A stretch of DNA of 64,000 nt. Origin: Massilia sp. Root335. Lineage in GTDB: Bacteria; Pseudomonadota; Gammaproteobacteria; Burkholderiales; Burkholderiaceae_D. Shown piece by piece: positions 17,153 through 25,771 of the stretch. How positions within the stretch are numbered: the first letter of the stretch is position 1; each line of letters begins with the position of its first letter. The stretch covers positions 182,573 to 246,572 of the forward strand of contig NZ_LMCY01000044.1 of assembly GCF_001425685.1 (NCBI RefSeq), in the 5' to 3' direction. The notes under the pieces were generated by a model. That model ran no database searches and was not told where the DNA came from. It saw only the letters and a list, made by a program, of their open reading frames with translations. The translations under genes were made by a program, and so were the position numbers.

Positions 17153-18631
17153 ATGATGCATCAAAAAACCATCAAGGAGCTGTCCGCGCTCCTGCACACG
17201 AAACAAGTCTCGGCGACGGAGCTGGCGCAGCACTACCTCGACCGCATCGCCGCGAGCAGCCACAACGCCTTCCTGGACGTGAATCCCGACCTGTCGCTGG
17301 CCCAGGCCAGGGCCGCCGACACCCGCATCGCAGCGGGCAACGCCGGGCCGCTGACCGGCATCCCCATCGCGCACAAGGACATCTTCGTCACGCAGGGCTG
17401 GCGCTCGACCGCCGCGTCGAAAATGCTGGGCAATTACGTGAGTCCGTTCGACGCCACCGTCGTGACGAAATTCGCGGACGCCGGCATGGTCACCTTGGGC
17501 AAGCTGAACTGCGATGAATTCGCGATGGGCTCGTCGAACGAGAACTCCGCGTTCGGCGCCGTCAGGAATCCGTGGGACGCCGCGGCCGTGCCGGGCGGCT
17601 CGTCGGGCGGCTCGGCCGCCGCGGTCGCCGCGCGCCTGGCGCCCGCCGCGACCGGCACCGACACGGGCGGCTCGATCCGCCAGCCGGCCGCGTTCTGCGG
17701 CATCACCGGCATCAAGCCGACGTACGGCCGCGTGTCGCGCTTCGGCATGATCGCGTTCGCCTCGTCGCTCGACCAGGGCGGCCCGATGGCCCGCACGGCC
17801 GAGGACTGCGCGCTGCTGCTGAACGAGATGGTCGGCTTCGACGAGCGTGACTCGACGAGCCTCACGGCCGAGCAAGGCAACGCGCGCGAAGACTTCGCGC
17901 GCGACCTCAATCAGCCCTTGACCGGCCTGCGCATCGGCGTGCCCAAGGAATACTTCGGCGAAGGCCTGGCCAGCGACGTCGAGCAGGCCGTGCGCGCCGC
18001 GCTGGACGAATTCGTGAAGCTGGGCGCGACGCTGGTCGAGATCTCGCTGCCGAAGACGTCGCTGTCGATCCCCGTCTACTACATCATCGCGCCGGCGGAA
18101 GCGTCGTCCAACCTGTCGCGCTTCGACGGCGTGCGCTACGGCTACCGCGCCCCCGAGTACACCGACCTGCAGGACATGTACAAGAAGACGCGTGCTCAGG
18201 GCTTCGGCAAGGAAGTCCAGCGCCGCATCATGGTCGGCACGTACGTGCTGTGCCACGGCTACTACGACGCCTATTATGTGCAGGCACAGAAGATCCGCCG
18301 CCTGATCGCCGACGACTTCCAGGCCGCGTTCCGCGACAAGTGCGACGTGATCATGGGCCCGGTGGCCCCGAGCGTCGCGTGGGACCTGGGCTCGAAGGCG
18401 AACGACCCGGTGGCGAACTACCTGGCCGACATCTTCACGCTGTCGACCAGCCTGGCGGGCCTGCCCGGCATGTCGATCCCGGTCGGCTTTGGCCAGGGCG
18501 AGAAAAATGCGAAGCGTCCGGTGGGCCTGCAAATCATCGGCAATTACTTTGCCGAGGCGAAGCTGCTGAACATCGCGCACCAGTACCAGCAAGCCACGGA
18601 TTGGCATACGCGCGCCCCGGAAGGCGTTTGA
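17153..18631 (+). CDS. gatA: Asp/Glu-tRNA(Asn/Gln) amidotransferase subunit A
   Basis: A 492-residue amidase-signature enzyme. The catalytic Lys is in IPIAHKDIF, and the two Ser lie in GGSSGGSAAAVAA and GTDTGGSIRQPAAFCGI. GatA hydrolyses glutamine and passes ammonia to GatB. The first two codons are both ATG. It follows gatC by 22 bp and is separated from gatB by a 128-bp palindromic repeat island. Confidence 0.97.
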   Translation: MMHQKTIKELSALLHTKQVSATELAQHYLDRIAASSHNAFLDVNPDLSLAQARAADTRIAAGNAGPLTGIPIAHKDIFVTQGWRSTAASKMLGNYVSPFDATVVTKFADAGMVTLGKLNCDEFAMGSSNENSAFGAVRNPWDAAAVPGGSSGGSAAAVAARLAPAATGTDTGGSIRQPAAFCGITGIKPTYGRVSRFGMIAFASSLDQGGPMARTAEDCALLLNEMVGFDERDSTSLTAEQGNAREDFARDLNQPLTGLRIGVPKEYFGEGLASDVEQAVRAALDEFVKLGATLVEISLPKTSLSIPVYYIIAPAEASSNLSRFDGVRYGYRAPEYTDLQDMYKKTRAQGFGKEVQRRIMVGTYVLCHGYYDAYYVQAQKIRRLIADDFQAAFRDKCDVIMGPVAPSVAWDLGSKANDPVANYLADIFTLSTSLAGLPGMSIPVGFGQGEKNAKRPVGLQIIGNYFAEAKLLNIAHQYQQATDWHTRAPEGV

Positions 18632-18634
18632 TGC

Positions 18635-18722
18635 ATGGTGGGCACGGGGTGCCCACCCTACGGCAAGAATGCATCGTAGGGTGGGCTCCCCGAGCCCACG
18701 CGTGACGCGTGACGAGCCCACG
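18635..18722. repeat. REP-like palindromic island between gatA and gatB
   Basis: It contains a perfect hairpin GGTGGGCAC-GGG-GTGCCCACC (18635-18655). A second dyad, GTAGGGTGGGCT with AGCCCACGCG, lies at about 18674-18703. The core words GTAGGGTGGGC and GCCCACGCG recur at 41655-41825 and 50019-50160, marking a dispersed repeat family. It sits inside an operon, so it may affect gatA/gatB mRNA processing. Confidence 0.8.
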
Positions 18723-18759
18723 GCGGCACATGCGAACGTAACGACAAAGAGAGAACACT

Positions 18760-20220
18760 ATGCAATGGGAAGTCGTCATCGGTCTTGAGAACCACGTCCA
18801 ACTCACGACCAACTCCAAAATCTTCAGCGGCAGCTCGATCAAGTTCGGCGCCGAGCCGAACACGCAGGCCAGCGCCGTCGACCTGGCGCTGCCGGGCGTG
18901 CTGCCCGTGATGAACAAGGGCGCGGTCGAACGCGCCATCCGCTTCGGCCTCGCGGTGGGCGGCAAGATCGCGCCGGAGTCGGTCTTCGCGCGCAAGAACT
19001 ACTTCTACCCCGACCTGCCGAAGGGCTACCAGATCAGCCAGTTCGAAGACCCGGTCGTGCAGGGCGGCAGCCTCACGTTCGCGTTCGAGAAGGACGGCAA
19101 GCTGGAGACGAAGACCGTCAACCTGACCCGCGCCCACCTCGAGGAAGACGCCGGCAAGTCGCTGCACGAGGACTACCACGGCATGAGCGGCATCGACCTG
19201 AACCGCGCCGGCACGCCGCTGCTGGAGATCGTCTCCGAGCCGGAAATCCGCAGCGCGGCCGAAGCCGTCGCGTATGCCAAGGCCCTGCACGGCCTCGTGA
19301 TGTGGCTCGGCGTCTGCGACGGCAACATGCAGGAAGGCTCGTTCCGCTGCGACGTCAACGTGTCCGTGCGTCCCGTCGGCCAGAAGGAATTCGGCACCCG
19401 CTGCGAGATCAAGAACCTGAATTCGTTCCGCTTCATCGAAGAAGCCGTGCATTACGAAGTGCGGCGCCAGATCGAGCTGATCGAGGACGGCGGCAAGGTC
19501 GTGCAGGCCACGCGCCTGTGGGACCCGGACCGCAAGGAAACGCGCCAGATGCGCAGCAAGGAAGACGCGCAGGACTACCGCTACTTCCCCGATCCCGACC
19601 TGCCGCCGCTCGCGATCTCGCAGGAGTGGATAGCCCGCGTGCAAGCCGACATGCCGGAACTGCCGGCCGCGATGCGCGAGCGCTTCATCGGCGCCTACGG
19701 CCTGCCCGAGTACGACGCGCTGATCCTGACGTCGTCGCAGGCGATGGCGACGTATTACGAAGCCGTCGTCGCCAAGGCCGGCAAGGAGAACGCCAAGGCG
19801 GCCGCGAACTGGCTGATGGGCGACGTGTCGTCCGCGCTGAACCGTGCCGACGTCGCCATCGAGGACTCGCCGGTCGAAGCGTCGCAACTCGCGCTGCTGC
19901 TGAAACGCATCGCCGACGGCACGATCTCGAACAACGCCGCCAAGAAGGTGTTCAGCCTGATGTGGGAAGCGCAATCGGCGGACGAGCATCTGGCCGACGC
20001 CATCATCGAGCGCGAAGGCCTGAAGCAGATCTCGGACACGGGCGCGCTGGAAGCGATCGTCGACGAGGTCCTCGCGGCCAACGCGAAATCGGTCGAGCAG
20101 TACAGGGCCGGCAAGGAAGCGGCGATCAACGCGCTGATCGGCCAGTGCATGAAGGCGTCGAAGGGCAAGGCGAATCCGGCGCAGGTCACCGAACTGCTGA
20201 AGAAGAAGCTGGCGGCCTGA
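18760..20220 (+). CDS. gatB: Asp/Glu-tRNA(Asn/Gln) amidotransferase subunit B
   Basis: A 486-residue protein of normal GatB length, starting MQWEVVIGLENHVQL. The kinase-like core is recognisable in KNYFYPDLPKGYQISQFEDP and GIDLNRAGTPLLEIVSEPEI. The C-terminal tRNA-binding YqeY-like domain covers about residues 340-486. GatB phosphorylates the misacylated aminoacyl group and amidates it with ammonia from GatA. An AGAGAG-type ribosome-binding site precedes the start. It converges on the ABC permease gene. Confidence 0.97.
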   Translation: MQWEVVIGLENHVQLTTNSKIFSGSSIKFGAEPNTQASAVDLALPGVLPVMNKGAVERAIRFGLAVGGKIAPESVFARKNYFYPDLPKGYQISQFEDPVVQGGSLTFAFEKDGKLETKTVNLTRAHLEEDAGKSLHEDYHGMSGIDLNRAGTPLLEIVSEPEIRSAAEAVAYAKALHGLVMWLGVCDGNMQEGSFRCDVNVSVRPVGQKEFGTRCEIKNLNSFRFIEEAVHYEVRRQIELIEDGGKVVQATRLWDPDRKETRQMRSKEDAQDYRYFPDPDLPPLAISQEWIARVQADMPELPAAMRERFIGAYGLPEYDALILTSSQAMATYYEAVVAKAGKENAKAAANWLMGDVSSALNRADVAIEDSPVEASQLALLLKRIADGTISNNAAKKVFSLMWEAQSADEHLADAIIEREGLKQISDTGALEAIVDEVLAANAKSVEQYRAGKEAAINALIGQCMKASKGKANPAQVTELLKKKLAA

Positions 20221-20231
20221 CTTGACGTAAA

Positions 20232-20301
20232 ACCGGGGTCAGAGCCCGGTTTTGGGTAATTGCCTCAGAGATCGTGCCAAAAACCGGGCTCTGACCCCGG
20301 T
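20232..20301. repeat. long inverted repeat between convergent gatB and ABC permease
   Basis: The left arm (20232-20255, beginning ACCGGGGTCAGAGCCCGG) is mirrored by the right arm (20277-20301) with a single inserted A, around a 21-bp loop. Each arm also folds on itself (CCGGG...CCCGG). It fills the gap between two convergent stop codons and could terminate transcription both ways. Its form also resembles REP/RAYT-type mobile palindromes. Confidence 0.8.
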
Positions 20302-20302
20302 G

Positions 20303-21523
20303 TCATTCATAGCGGAGCGCGTCGATCGGGTCGAGCCGCGCCGCCTGGCTGGCCGGCACGACGCCGAACACGACCCCCACCGAGCCCGAAAACAGCACCG
20401 ACAGCGCCACCGCCCACCACGGCACGACGGCCGGCGGGAAATCGGGAATCATGGCGGCGATCGCCACGCCCAGCGCGTAGCCGATCACGAGGCCCAGCAA
20501 CCCGCCCAGCAGCGACAGGGTGACGGCCTCGATCAGGAATTGCAGCAGGATGTCGCGGCTGCGCGCGCCGATCGCCTTGCAGATGCCGATCTCGCGGGTG
20601 CGCTCCTTCACCGACACCAGCATGATGTTCATGATGCCGATGCCGCCCACCAGCAGCGCGATGCCGACCACGCCGCTCATCACCAGCGTCACCGTGCTGC
20701 TCAACTTGTCGAAGGACTTCGCGATCTGGTCGGCCGATTCGATCTCGAAATCGTCCGGCTCCTCGGCCTTCAGGCGGTGAGCCTGGCGCATGACCATGCG
20801 GATGTGGGTGCGGGTCGCGTCCAGCCGGCCCAGGTCGCGCACCGCGACGGTGATCTGCAGTTGCGGACGCGTGTTGTTGCCGATGATGCTTTGCCCCGTC
20901 TTGAACGGGATGATCATGTAGTTATCCTGCGACATGCCGAAGATCTCGCCCCGCTTTTCCATCACGCCGACGATCTTGAACCACTCGTTCGCGTACAGGA
21001 TGAATTGCCCGACCGGGTCGGGCGGCAGGTGCAGGTCGTCGATGAGCTTCTCGCCGATCACGGCCACGCGGCGCGCGCTGGCGTCGTCGGACTCGCTGAG
21101 AAACCTGCCCAGGCGCGCGTAGCGGCCATTCACTTCCTGGTAGCTGGCCGTCGTGGCGAACACCTGGGCCGTGGCCGACAGGCCCGTGAAGCGCACTTCG
21201 GAAAAGCCGGGCGTGAACACGGGGCTCAGGTTGCGGATGCCGTCCACGCGCAGGTGCAGCTGGGCCACGTCCTCGAAATGCAGGTAGTTCACCTTGCCGC
21301 GCATGACCTCCTTGAACTCGTTGTGCGGCCGGATCGTCAGGCCGTTGCCTCCCAGGCCCTCGAACTGGTCGCTGACGCTCTTGGACAAGCCCTGGATCAG
21401 CGAGATCACCGTGATCACGGACGCCACGCCGATCACGATCCCGAGCGACGTGAGGAAGCTGCGCAACCGGTGCGCGCGGATCGACGCCAGCGCCGAGCGC
21501 AGGCTTTCGAGGAACAGGTTCAT
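20303..21523 (-). CDS. MacB-like ABC transporter permease
   Basis: A 406-residue permease with the MacB layout: an N-terminal membrane helix (RSFLTSLGIVIGVASVITVI, about residues 20-45), a large periplasmic domain (about 50-280) and three C-terminal helices. The start at 21523 overlaps the ATPase end by 4 bp. With the adjacent adaptor and ATPase it forms a tripartite efflux pump of MacAB-TolC type. Unlike E. coli MacB, the ATPase is a separate protein. Substrate unknown. Confidence 0.9.
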   Translation of the reverse strand: MNLFLESLRSALASIRAHRLRSFLTSLGIVIGVASVITVISLIQGLSKSVSDQFEGLGGNGLTIRPHNEFKEVMRGKVNYLHFEDVAQLHLRVDGIRNLSPVFTPGFSEVRFTGLSATAQVFATTASYQEVNGRYARLGRFLSESDDASARRVAVIGEKLIDDLHLPPDPVGQFILYANEWFKIVGVMEKRGEIFGMSQDNYMIIPFKTGQSIIGNNTRPQLQITVAVRDLGRLDATRTHIRMVMRQAHRLKAEEPDDFEIESADQIAKSFDKLSSTVTLVMSGVVGIALLVGGIGIMNIMLVSVKERTREIGICKAIGARSRDILLQFLIEAVTLSLLGGLLGLVIGYALGVAIAAMIPDFPPAVVPWWAVALSVLFSGSVGVVFGVVPASQAARLDPIDALRYE

Positions 21524-22212
21524 GCCGCGTCCTCCGCATCGTTTGCCGTATCCGACACGATCCGGCCGTCGCGCAACCGGATGATGCGCCGGCATTGTGC
21601 GGCGATCTCGGGTTCGTGCGTCACCACGACGACCGTCTGCCCGCCCGCGTGCAGTTCGCGGATCAGTTCCAGGATCTCCTCGCTGGTGGCCGAATCGAGG
21701 TTCCCCGTCGGCTCGTCGGCCAGCAGGATCGAGGGCTTGCCCACGAGCGCGCGGGCGATCGCGACCCGCTGGCGCTGGCCGCCCGACAGCTCGTTGGGCC
21801 GGTGGTGAATGCGCTCGCCCAGGCCCACGCGCTGCAAGGCCCGTTCCGCCAGCGCCAGGCGCTCGCGCAGCGGTATGCCGCGATAGATCAGCGGCTGCGC
21901 CACGTTGTCGAGCGCACTCGCGCGCGGCAGCAAATGAAAACTCTGGAAGATGAAGCCGATCTCCTCGTTGCGCACGCGCGCCAGCTCGTCGCCGGACATG
22001 GTCGCGACCTCGCGCCCGTTGAGCCAGTACGCGCCGCTGCTGGGGCGGTCGAGGCAACCGACGATGTTCATCATGGTCGACTTGCCGGACCCGGACGCGC
22101 CGATGAACGCCACGAACTCGTTGGCGCGGATGTGCAGGTCCACGCCCTGCAGCGCGTGCACGGTCTGGTCGCCCATCTGGTATTGCCGGGTCACGCCTTC
22201 CAGCCGGATCAC
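21520..22212 (-). CDS. MacB-type ABC transporter ATP-binding protein
   Basis: A 230-residue ATPase of the LolD/MacB subfamily. Walker A is GASGSGKST, the signature LSGGQRQR (in NELSGGQRQRVAIARAL), Walker B ILLADEPTGNLD, and the switch His is in VVVVTHEPEIA. The start is GTG at 22212, overlapping the adaptor stop as GTGA, so translation is coupled. It powers the permease encoded just downstream. Confidence 0.93.
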   Translation of the reverse strand: MIRLEGVTRQYQMGDQTVHALQGVDLHIRANEFVAFIGASGSGKSTMMNIVGCLDRPSSGAYWLNGREVATMSGDELARVRNEEIGFIFQSFHLLPRASALDNVAQPLIYRGIPLRERLALAERALQRVGLGERIHHRPNELSGGQRQRVAIARALVGKPSILLADEPTGNLDSATSEEILELIRELHAGGQTVVVVTHEPEIAAQCRRIIRLRDGRIVSDTANDAEDAA

Positions 22213-23432
22213 GGGTGGGCTCCATCGGCGGGATTGACGTCGGCGACCTTCACCTCGGCCTTCTTCGCCGTCACCGCATCGCCGTCGTGCAGCTCGCGCA
22301 GCAGGCGCGCCGGGCCCACGGCGATCGTCTGGCCGGCCGCCAGGCCCTTCGTCACTTCCTGGTTGGCGTCGTCGGACAGCCCCAGCTCCACCGTGGTCTT
22401 TTTCACCTTCCCGTCCTGGACGACGAACACGTAACTGGCGTTCTTGACCTTGTCCTTGGCGCCCGGGATTTCCTCGCTCATCACGGCCTGGATCGGCACC
22501 GCGGCCCGCGCCGCGCCGTTGCCGACGACGATCTCGACCCGGCACGTCATTCCGGAGCGCAGCGCCAGCTTGGTGTCGGGCAGGTGCAGCTTGACGACAT
22601 AGCTGCGGCCCTGGCTCTGCGCGCCCAGCGTGTTCCGGGGCGCCATGGCCACGCTCTCGACGCTGCCCGTCACCGGCTGGTCGGGGAACGCGGCCGGGAA
22701 CACCCTGGCCTGCTGGCCGACCGCGACGCGCGCGATGTCCGCCTCGTCCACGTTCACTTCGGCCATGATCGAACCGACGTCGGCGATCGTCATCAGGGAC
22801 GATCCCGCGATGCCTGTCGCGCTGGCGACGGCGGTCTCGCCGATCTTGATCGGCACGGCCGTCACGGTGCCGTCGATGGGCGCGCGCACCTCGGTCTTGG
22901 CCAGGTGCTCGCGCGACTGCGACAGCAGCGCGCTCGCCTGTTCGAGCGATTCGCGGCTGGCTCGCACCTCCACCTTGGCCAGGTCCATCTGGTGCACGGC
23001 GTCGTCGTATTTCGAGATGTCGATGTACTTCGCCTTGTACAACTGGCCCGTGCGGTCCAGGTTGCGCTGCTGGTTGGCGAGATTGATCTGGGCGCGCTCG
23101 ATGGCGATCGCCGCATTGCGCCGGTTGGCTTCCTGCTGCGCCACCTCGGCCTGGTACACGGTCGGATCGAGCCGAAGCAGGATCTGCCCGCGCTCGACCT
23201 TGTCGCCCTCCTTCACCAGCACGCCGGACACCTTGCCGATCACCTCGGCCGACAGCTGCACCTCCTGGCGGAACACGAGGTTGCCCGTGGCGAGGATCGA
23301 CGGATGGATCGCCAGCTTCTGCACGGCCGCCAGCTCGGCCTCGCGGCGCGTCGGCTTGCCCGCGAACTTGATCGCCACCGGGACGAGGAAGAACGCCGCG
23401 ACCACGGCCGCGCCTATCGCTTTCTTGTTCAT
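22209..23432 (-). CDS. efflux periplasmic adaptor (MacA/HlyD family)
   Basis: A 407-residue membrane-fusion protein. It has an N-terminal signal/anchor helix (MNKKAIGAAVVAAFFLVPVA), a biotinyl-lipoyl half-motif (GKVSGVLVKEGDKVERGQIL), a coiled-coil hairpin (about residues 95-175), the second lipoyl half (TEVRAPIDGTVTAVPIKIG) and beta-barrel domains. It links the ABC permease to an outer-membrane channel, which is not encoded here. It is the second gene of a four-gene operon with a YIP1-family protein upstream. Confidence 0.92.
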   Translation of the reverse strand: MNKKAIGAAVVAAFFLVPVAIKFAGKPTRREAELAAVQKLAIHPSILATGNLVFRQEVQLSAEVIGKVSGVLVKEGDKVERGQILLRLDPTVYQAEVAQQEANRRNAAIAIERAQINLANQQRNLDRTGQLYKAKYIDISKYDDAVHQMDLAKVEVRASRESLEQASALLSQSREHLAKTEVRAPIDGTVTAVPIKIGETAVASATGIAGSSLMTIADVGSIMAEVNVDEADIARVAVGQQARVFPAAFPDQPVTGSVESVAMAPRNTLGAQSQGRSYVVKLHLPDTKLALRSGMTCRVEIVVGNGAARAAVPIQAVMSEEIPGAKDKVKNASYVFVVQDGKVKKTTVELGLSDDANQEVTKGLAAGQTIAVGPARLLRELHDGDAVTAKKAEVKVADVNPADGAHP

Positions 23433-23436
23433 GCGC

Positions 23437-24132
23437 TTACCCGATGAAGGCGATCTTCGCGGCCCAGATGCCGTAGATGAGCGCATACGGCAGCACGGCG
23501 ACCGTCACGCAGGCCGCGGTCGAACGCCCCGTCCAGGCCTTCAGGCCGATCGCGGCCAGCGCGATGGCCCACAGCGACGTCAGGTCGAGATTGGTGGCAA
23601 AGCCGAACCAGGGGTTCGACATCGGCACGTGCAGCAGCAGGTAGTTGAGCGACACCATGTTCATGTCTTCCGGCGCCAGGCGGCCGCCCGACGTCACAAT
23701 CTGCAGCGCCGACAGCGGCAGCGCCAGCAGGCGCGGGATGCTGGTCCAGACGGCGAAGCCGAACCACTTGCCGTAGCCGATGCCGGTCCCCATCACCTTG
23801 GCCGCCAACAGGTAGTACAGCGCCGCCAGGGCGCACAGGACCGGTGCGCCCAGCACGGCGCCGGCGCCGGAGCTCCACATCATCGTCTTCGGCGTGAGGA
23901 AATGCTCCAGCGCGGCCCGCTCCTCCGGCTTGATGGACCCGCGCGCCGCCAGCATGTGCTCGCGGAACCAGGAAAAATCGAGCGTCGAGATGTACCAGTA
24001 CGAGACGCCCAGCGTCAACACGACGAGCAGCAGCAGCGGCACCCACGGGCGCGGCTTGTCCTTCAACCGTGCAAACGTGGGCGACGGTGCGAGGATGACG
24101 TTACCGATATCGAAGAATGCCTGCGTGGCCAT
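23437..24132 (-). CDS. YIP1-family inner-membrane protein
   Basis: A 231-residue protein with about five hydrophobic segments, starting FFDIGNVILAPSPTFARLKDKPRPW, which is the usual opening of bacterial YIP1-domain proteins. A GGGAG ribosome-binding site precedes the ATG. Its stop is 4 bp from the adaptor start, so it is co-transcribed with the MacAB-like pump. The function of bacterial YIP1 proteins is not established; an accessory role in the exporter is only an inference from position. Confidence 0.85.
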   Translation of the reverse strand: MATQAFFDIGNVILAPSPTFARLKDKPRPWVPLLLLVVLTLGVSYWYISTLDFSWFREHMLAARGSIKPEERAALEHFLTPKTMMWSSGAGAVLGAPVLCALAALYYLLAAKVMGTGIGYGKWFGFAVWTSIPRLLALPLSALQIVTSGGRLAPEDMNMVSLNYLLLHVPMSNPWFGFATNLDLTSLWAIALAAIGLKAWTGRSTAACVTVAVLPYALIYGIWAAKIAFIG

Positions 24133-24263
24133 GTTGTGACTCCCTAGTTATTGTCACCGGCAGCGCCCGCTGCTCAGCTGCCAGTAGTCTAGGGGATTCG
24201 CGCCACGGAAAACTCACCAATTGTCATCACAAAATCGTCCACGCGGCAGCAAAGACCGCGTCT

Positions 24264-24914
24264 TCACTCTGGGGCGGCGCGCAGTCGTTTACGCGGTGCT
24301 TGCACGGCGCGCGCATCTTTATACGCGGCGTTTACATCCCCCTCCAGCAGCGCCAGCGCCTGCTCCCGCGCCGTCGCCCGCAACGATGCGCGCAGCACGG
24401 CATCGTCCGTCGTGCGCGCCAGCACCATGCCGCCCACGCACAGCGCCACGATCGCCTGCGCGCGCCGGTCGCCGTCGGGTTCGTGCGCGAGCGCGCCCGC
24501 GTACACCTGCACGAGGTTGCGGATCAGCTGCGTGTACGCCTTCTGCGGCGACAGTCCCGCGCGCGCCACGTCGCCCGGCAATGCATACAGCGGACAATGC
24601 GCCTCGATGTTGTCGAACACTTCGTCGCTCAGGTAGATGTCGACCAGCATGCGCGCCAGCTCGCGCGGTTCGGGCGGCGGCGTGTCCTCGAGATCGGGCC
24701 GGAACGGGTTGCAGGTGCTGAAGCTGGCGACGGCCGCCGCATACAGCTCGTCCTTGCTGTCGAAGTGGTGATAAAAGCCGCCGCGCGTCAGGCCCGCCTC
24801 GGACATCACGCGGTCGATCGAGACCTGTTCGAAGCCATGGCGGTTGAACAGCCGGCGCGCCGCATGCACGATGCGTTCGCGGGTCTGGGCCTTGTGTTCG
24901 CTACTGTAGGGCAT
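24264..24914 (-). CDS. TetR/AcrR-family transcriptional repressor
   Basis: A 216-residue TetR regulator. The helix-turn-helix covers about residues 8-55 (RERIVHAARRLFNRHGFEQV, then LTRGGFYHHFDSKDEL). The C-terminal half is the ligand-binding domain; its ligand is unknown. An AAAGGAG ribosome-binding site precedes the ATG. It diverges from a glutathione S-transferase gene, and a 16-bp palindrome lies between them, so it most likely represses that gene and itself. The last 20 codons are part of a sequence repeated beyond the GST gene. Confidence 0.93.
   Translation of the reverse strand: MPYSSEHKAQTRERIVHAARRLFNRHGFEQVSIDRVMSEAGLTRGGFYHHFDSKDELYAAAVASFSTCNPFRPDLEDTPPPEPRELARMLVDIYLSDEVFDNIEAHCPLYALPGDVARAGLSPQKAYTQLIRNLVQVYAGALAHEPDGDRRAQAIVALCVGGMVLARTTDDAVLRASLRATAREQALALLEGDVNAAYKDARAVQAPRKRLRAAPE
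24284..24345. repeat. imperfect direct repeat, copy A (tetR 3' end)
   Basis: About 60 bp inside the 3' end of tetR, including ATCTTTATAC and GCGTTTAC, matches 25671-25732 in the same orientation with scattered mismatches. Together the two copies bracket tetR and gst. Confidence 0.55.
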
Positions 24915-24957
24915 CTCGCATCTCCTTTCGAGAACGGCATTATGCGCGCATCCACAT

Positions 24958-24973
24958 TATGTTCTTGAACATA
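24958..24973. promoter_or_regulatory. predicted TetR operator
   Basis: TATGTTCTTGAACATA is a perfect 16-bp palindrome in the 106-bp gap between tetR and the divergent GST gene. TetR-family dimers typically bind such dyads. Confidence 0.7.
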
Positions 24974-25020
24974 TTTTGGACCGGCGTAAGCTCTCGTCAT
25001 TCACCCCAAGGAGACGACCG

Positions 25021-25671
25021 ATGCCTACCCTGACCACCTTCCGTTCCGTTCCTTCGTTTGCCGTCGGCCACGTGCGCGACCTGCGTGTGCGCTGGGCCCT
25101 CGAGGAAGCCGGCCAACCCTACGACATGCGCCTGATCGGCTTCGAGGACAAGGACTCGCCCGCGTATCGCCGCGAGCAGCCGTTCGGCCAGGTGCCCGTG
25201 CTGCAGGACGGCGACCTGACGCTGTTCGAATCCGGCGCGATCCTGCTGCACCTGGGCGAGCGTCATCCCGTCCTGCTGCCGCGCGATCCGGTCGAACGCG
25301 CCAACGTCACGATGTGGACGTTCGCCGCCCTGAATTCGGTCGAACCGTATCTGGGCAACCTCGCCAACCTCGTCGCGTTTTCCATGGACCAGCCCTGGGC
25401 CGCCGCGCAGCGCCCGGTGCTGGAAGAGATCGCGCTGAAGCGCCTGGGACAGGTGGACGCGTGGCTGGACGGCCGCGATTACCTGGCCGGCGATTTCAGC
25501 GTGGCCGACATCCTCATGACGACCGTCGTGCGCCTGCTCGACGGCATGGGCTATGTCGAGCGCTTCGCGCGCCTCGCTGCCTGGCGCGACCGCTGCACGG
25601 CCCGTCCGGCGTACCGCAAGGCGCTGGCGGACCAGGTGGCGCAGTTCGCGGCGGCGCCCATGGCGGCATAG
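25021..25671 (+). CDS. glutathione S-transferase family protein
   Basis: A 216-residue two-domain GST. The thioredoxin-like N-terminal domain (about residues 1-80) contains the QVPVLQDGDLTLFESGAIL glutathione-binding stretch with its cis-Pro and Glu-Ser pair. The helical C-terminal domain contains the family Asp in YLAGDFSVADILM. An AAGGAGA ribosome-binding site precedes the start. It is divergent from tetR, which suggests inducible detoxification of an electrophile. Substrate unknown. Confidence 0.92.
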   Translation: MPTLTTFRSVPSFAVGHVRDLRVRWALEEAGQPYDMRLIGFEDKDSPAYRREQPFGQVPVLQDGDLTLFESGAILLHLGERHPVLLPRDPVERANVTMWTFAALNSVEPYLGNLANLVAFSMDQPWAAAQRPVLEEIALKRLGQVDAWLDGRDYLAGDFSVADILMTTVVRLLDGMGYVERFARLAAWRDRCTARPAYRKALADQVAQFAAAPMAA

Positions 25672-25732
25672 GTTTTTACGCCACCGTTGCGGGCGCGCCC
25701 GATCTTTATACACCGCGTTTACGCCCGCCCCG
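25671..25732. repeat. imperfect direct repeat, copy B
   Basis: This 60-bp intergenic stretch resembles the tetR 3' end (24284-24345). Read on the minus strand it encodes GVNAVYKDRARPQ, close to the GDVNAAYKDARAVQ near the TetR C-terminus. It looks like the remnant of a second tetR tail. Confidence 0.5.
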
Positions 25733-25771
25733 CTACGCTGATCTCGTCATCATTCGTCGAAAGGACGTCAT

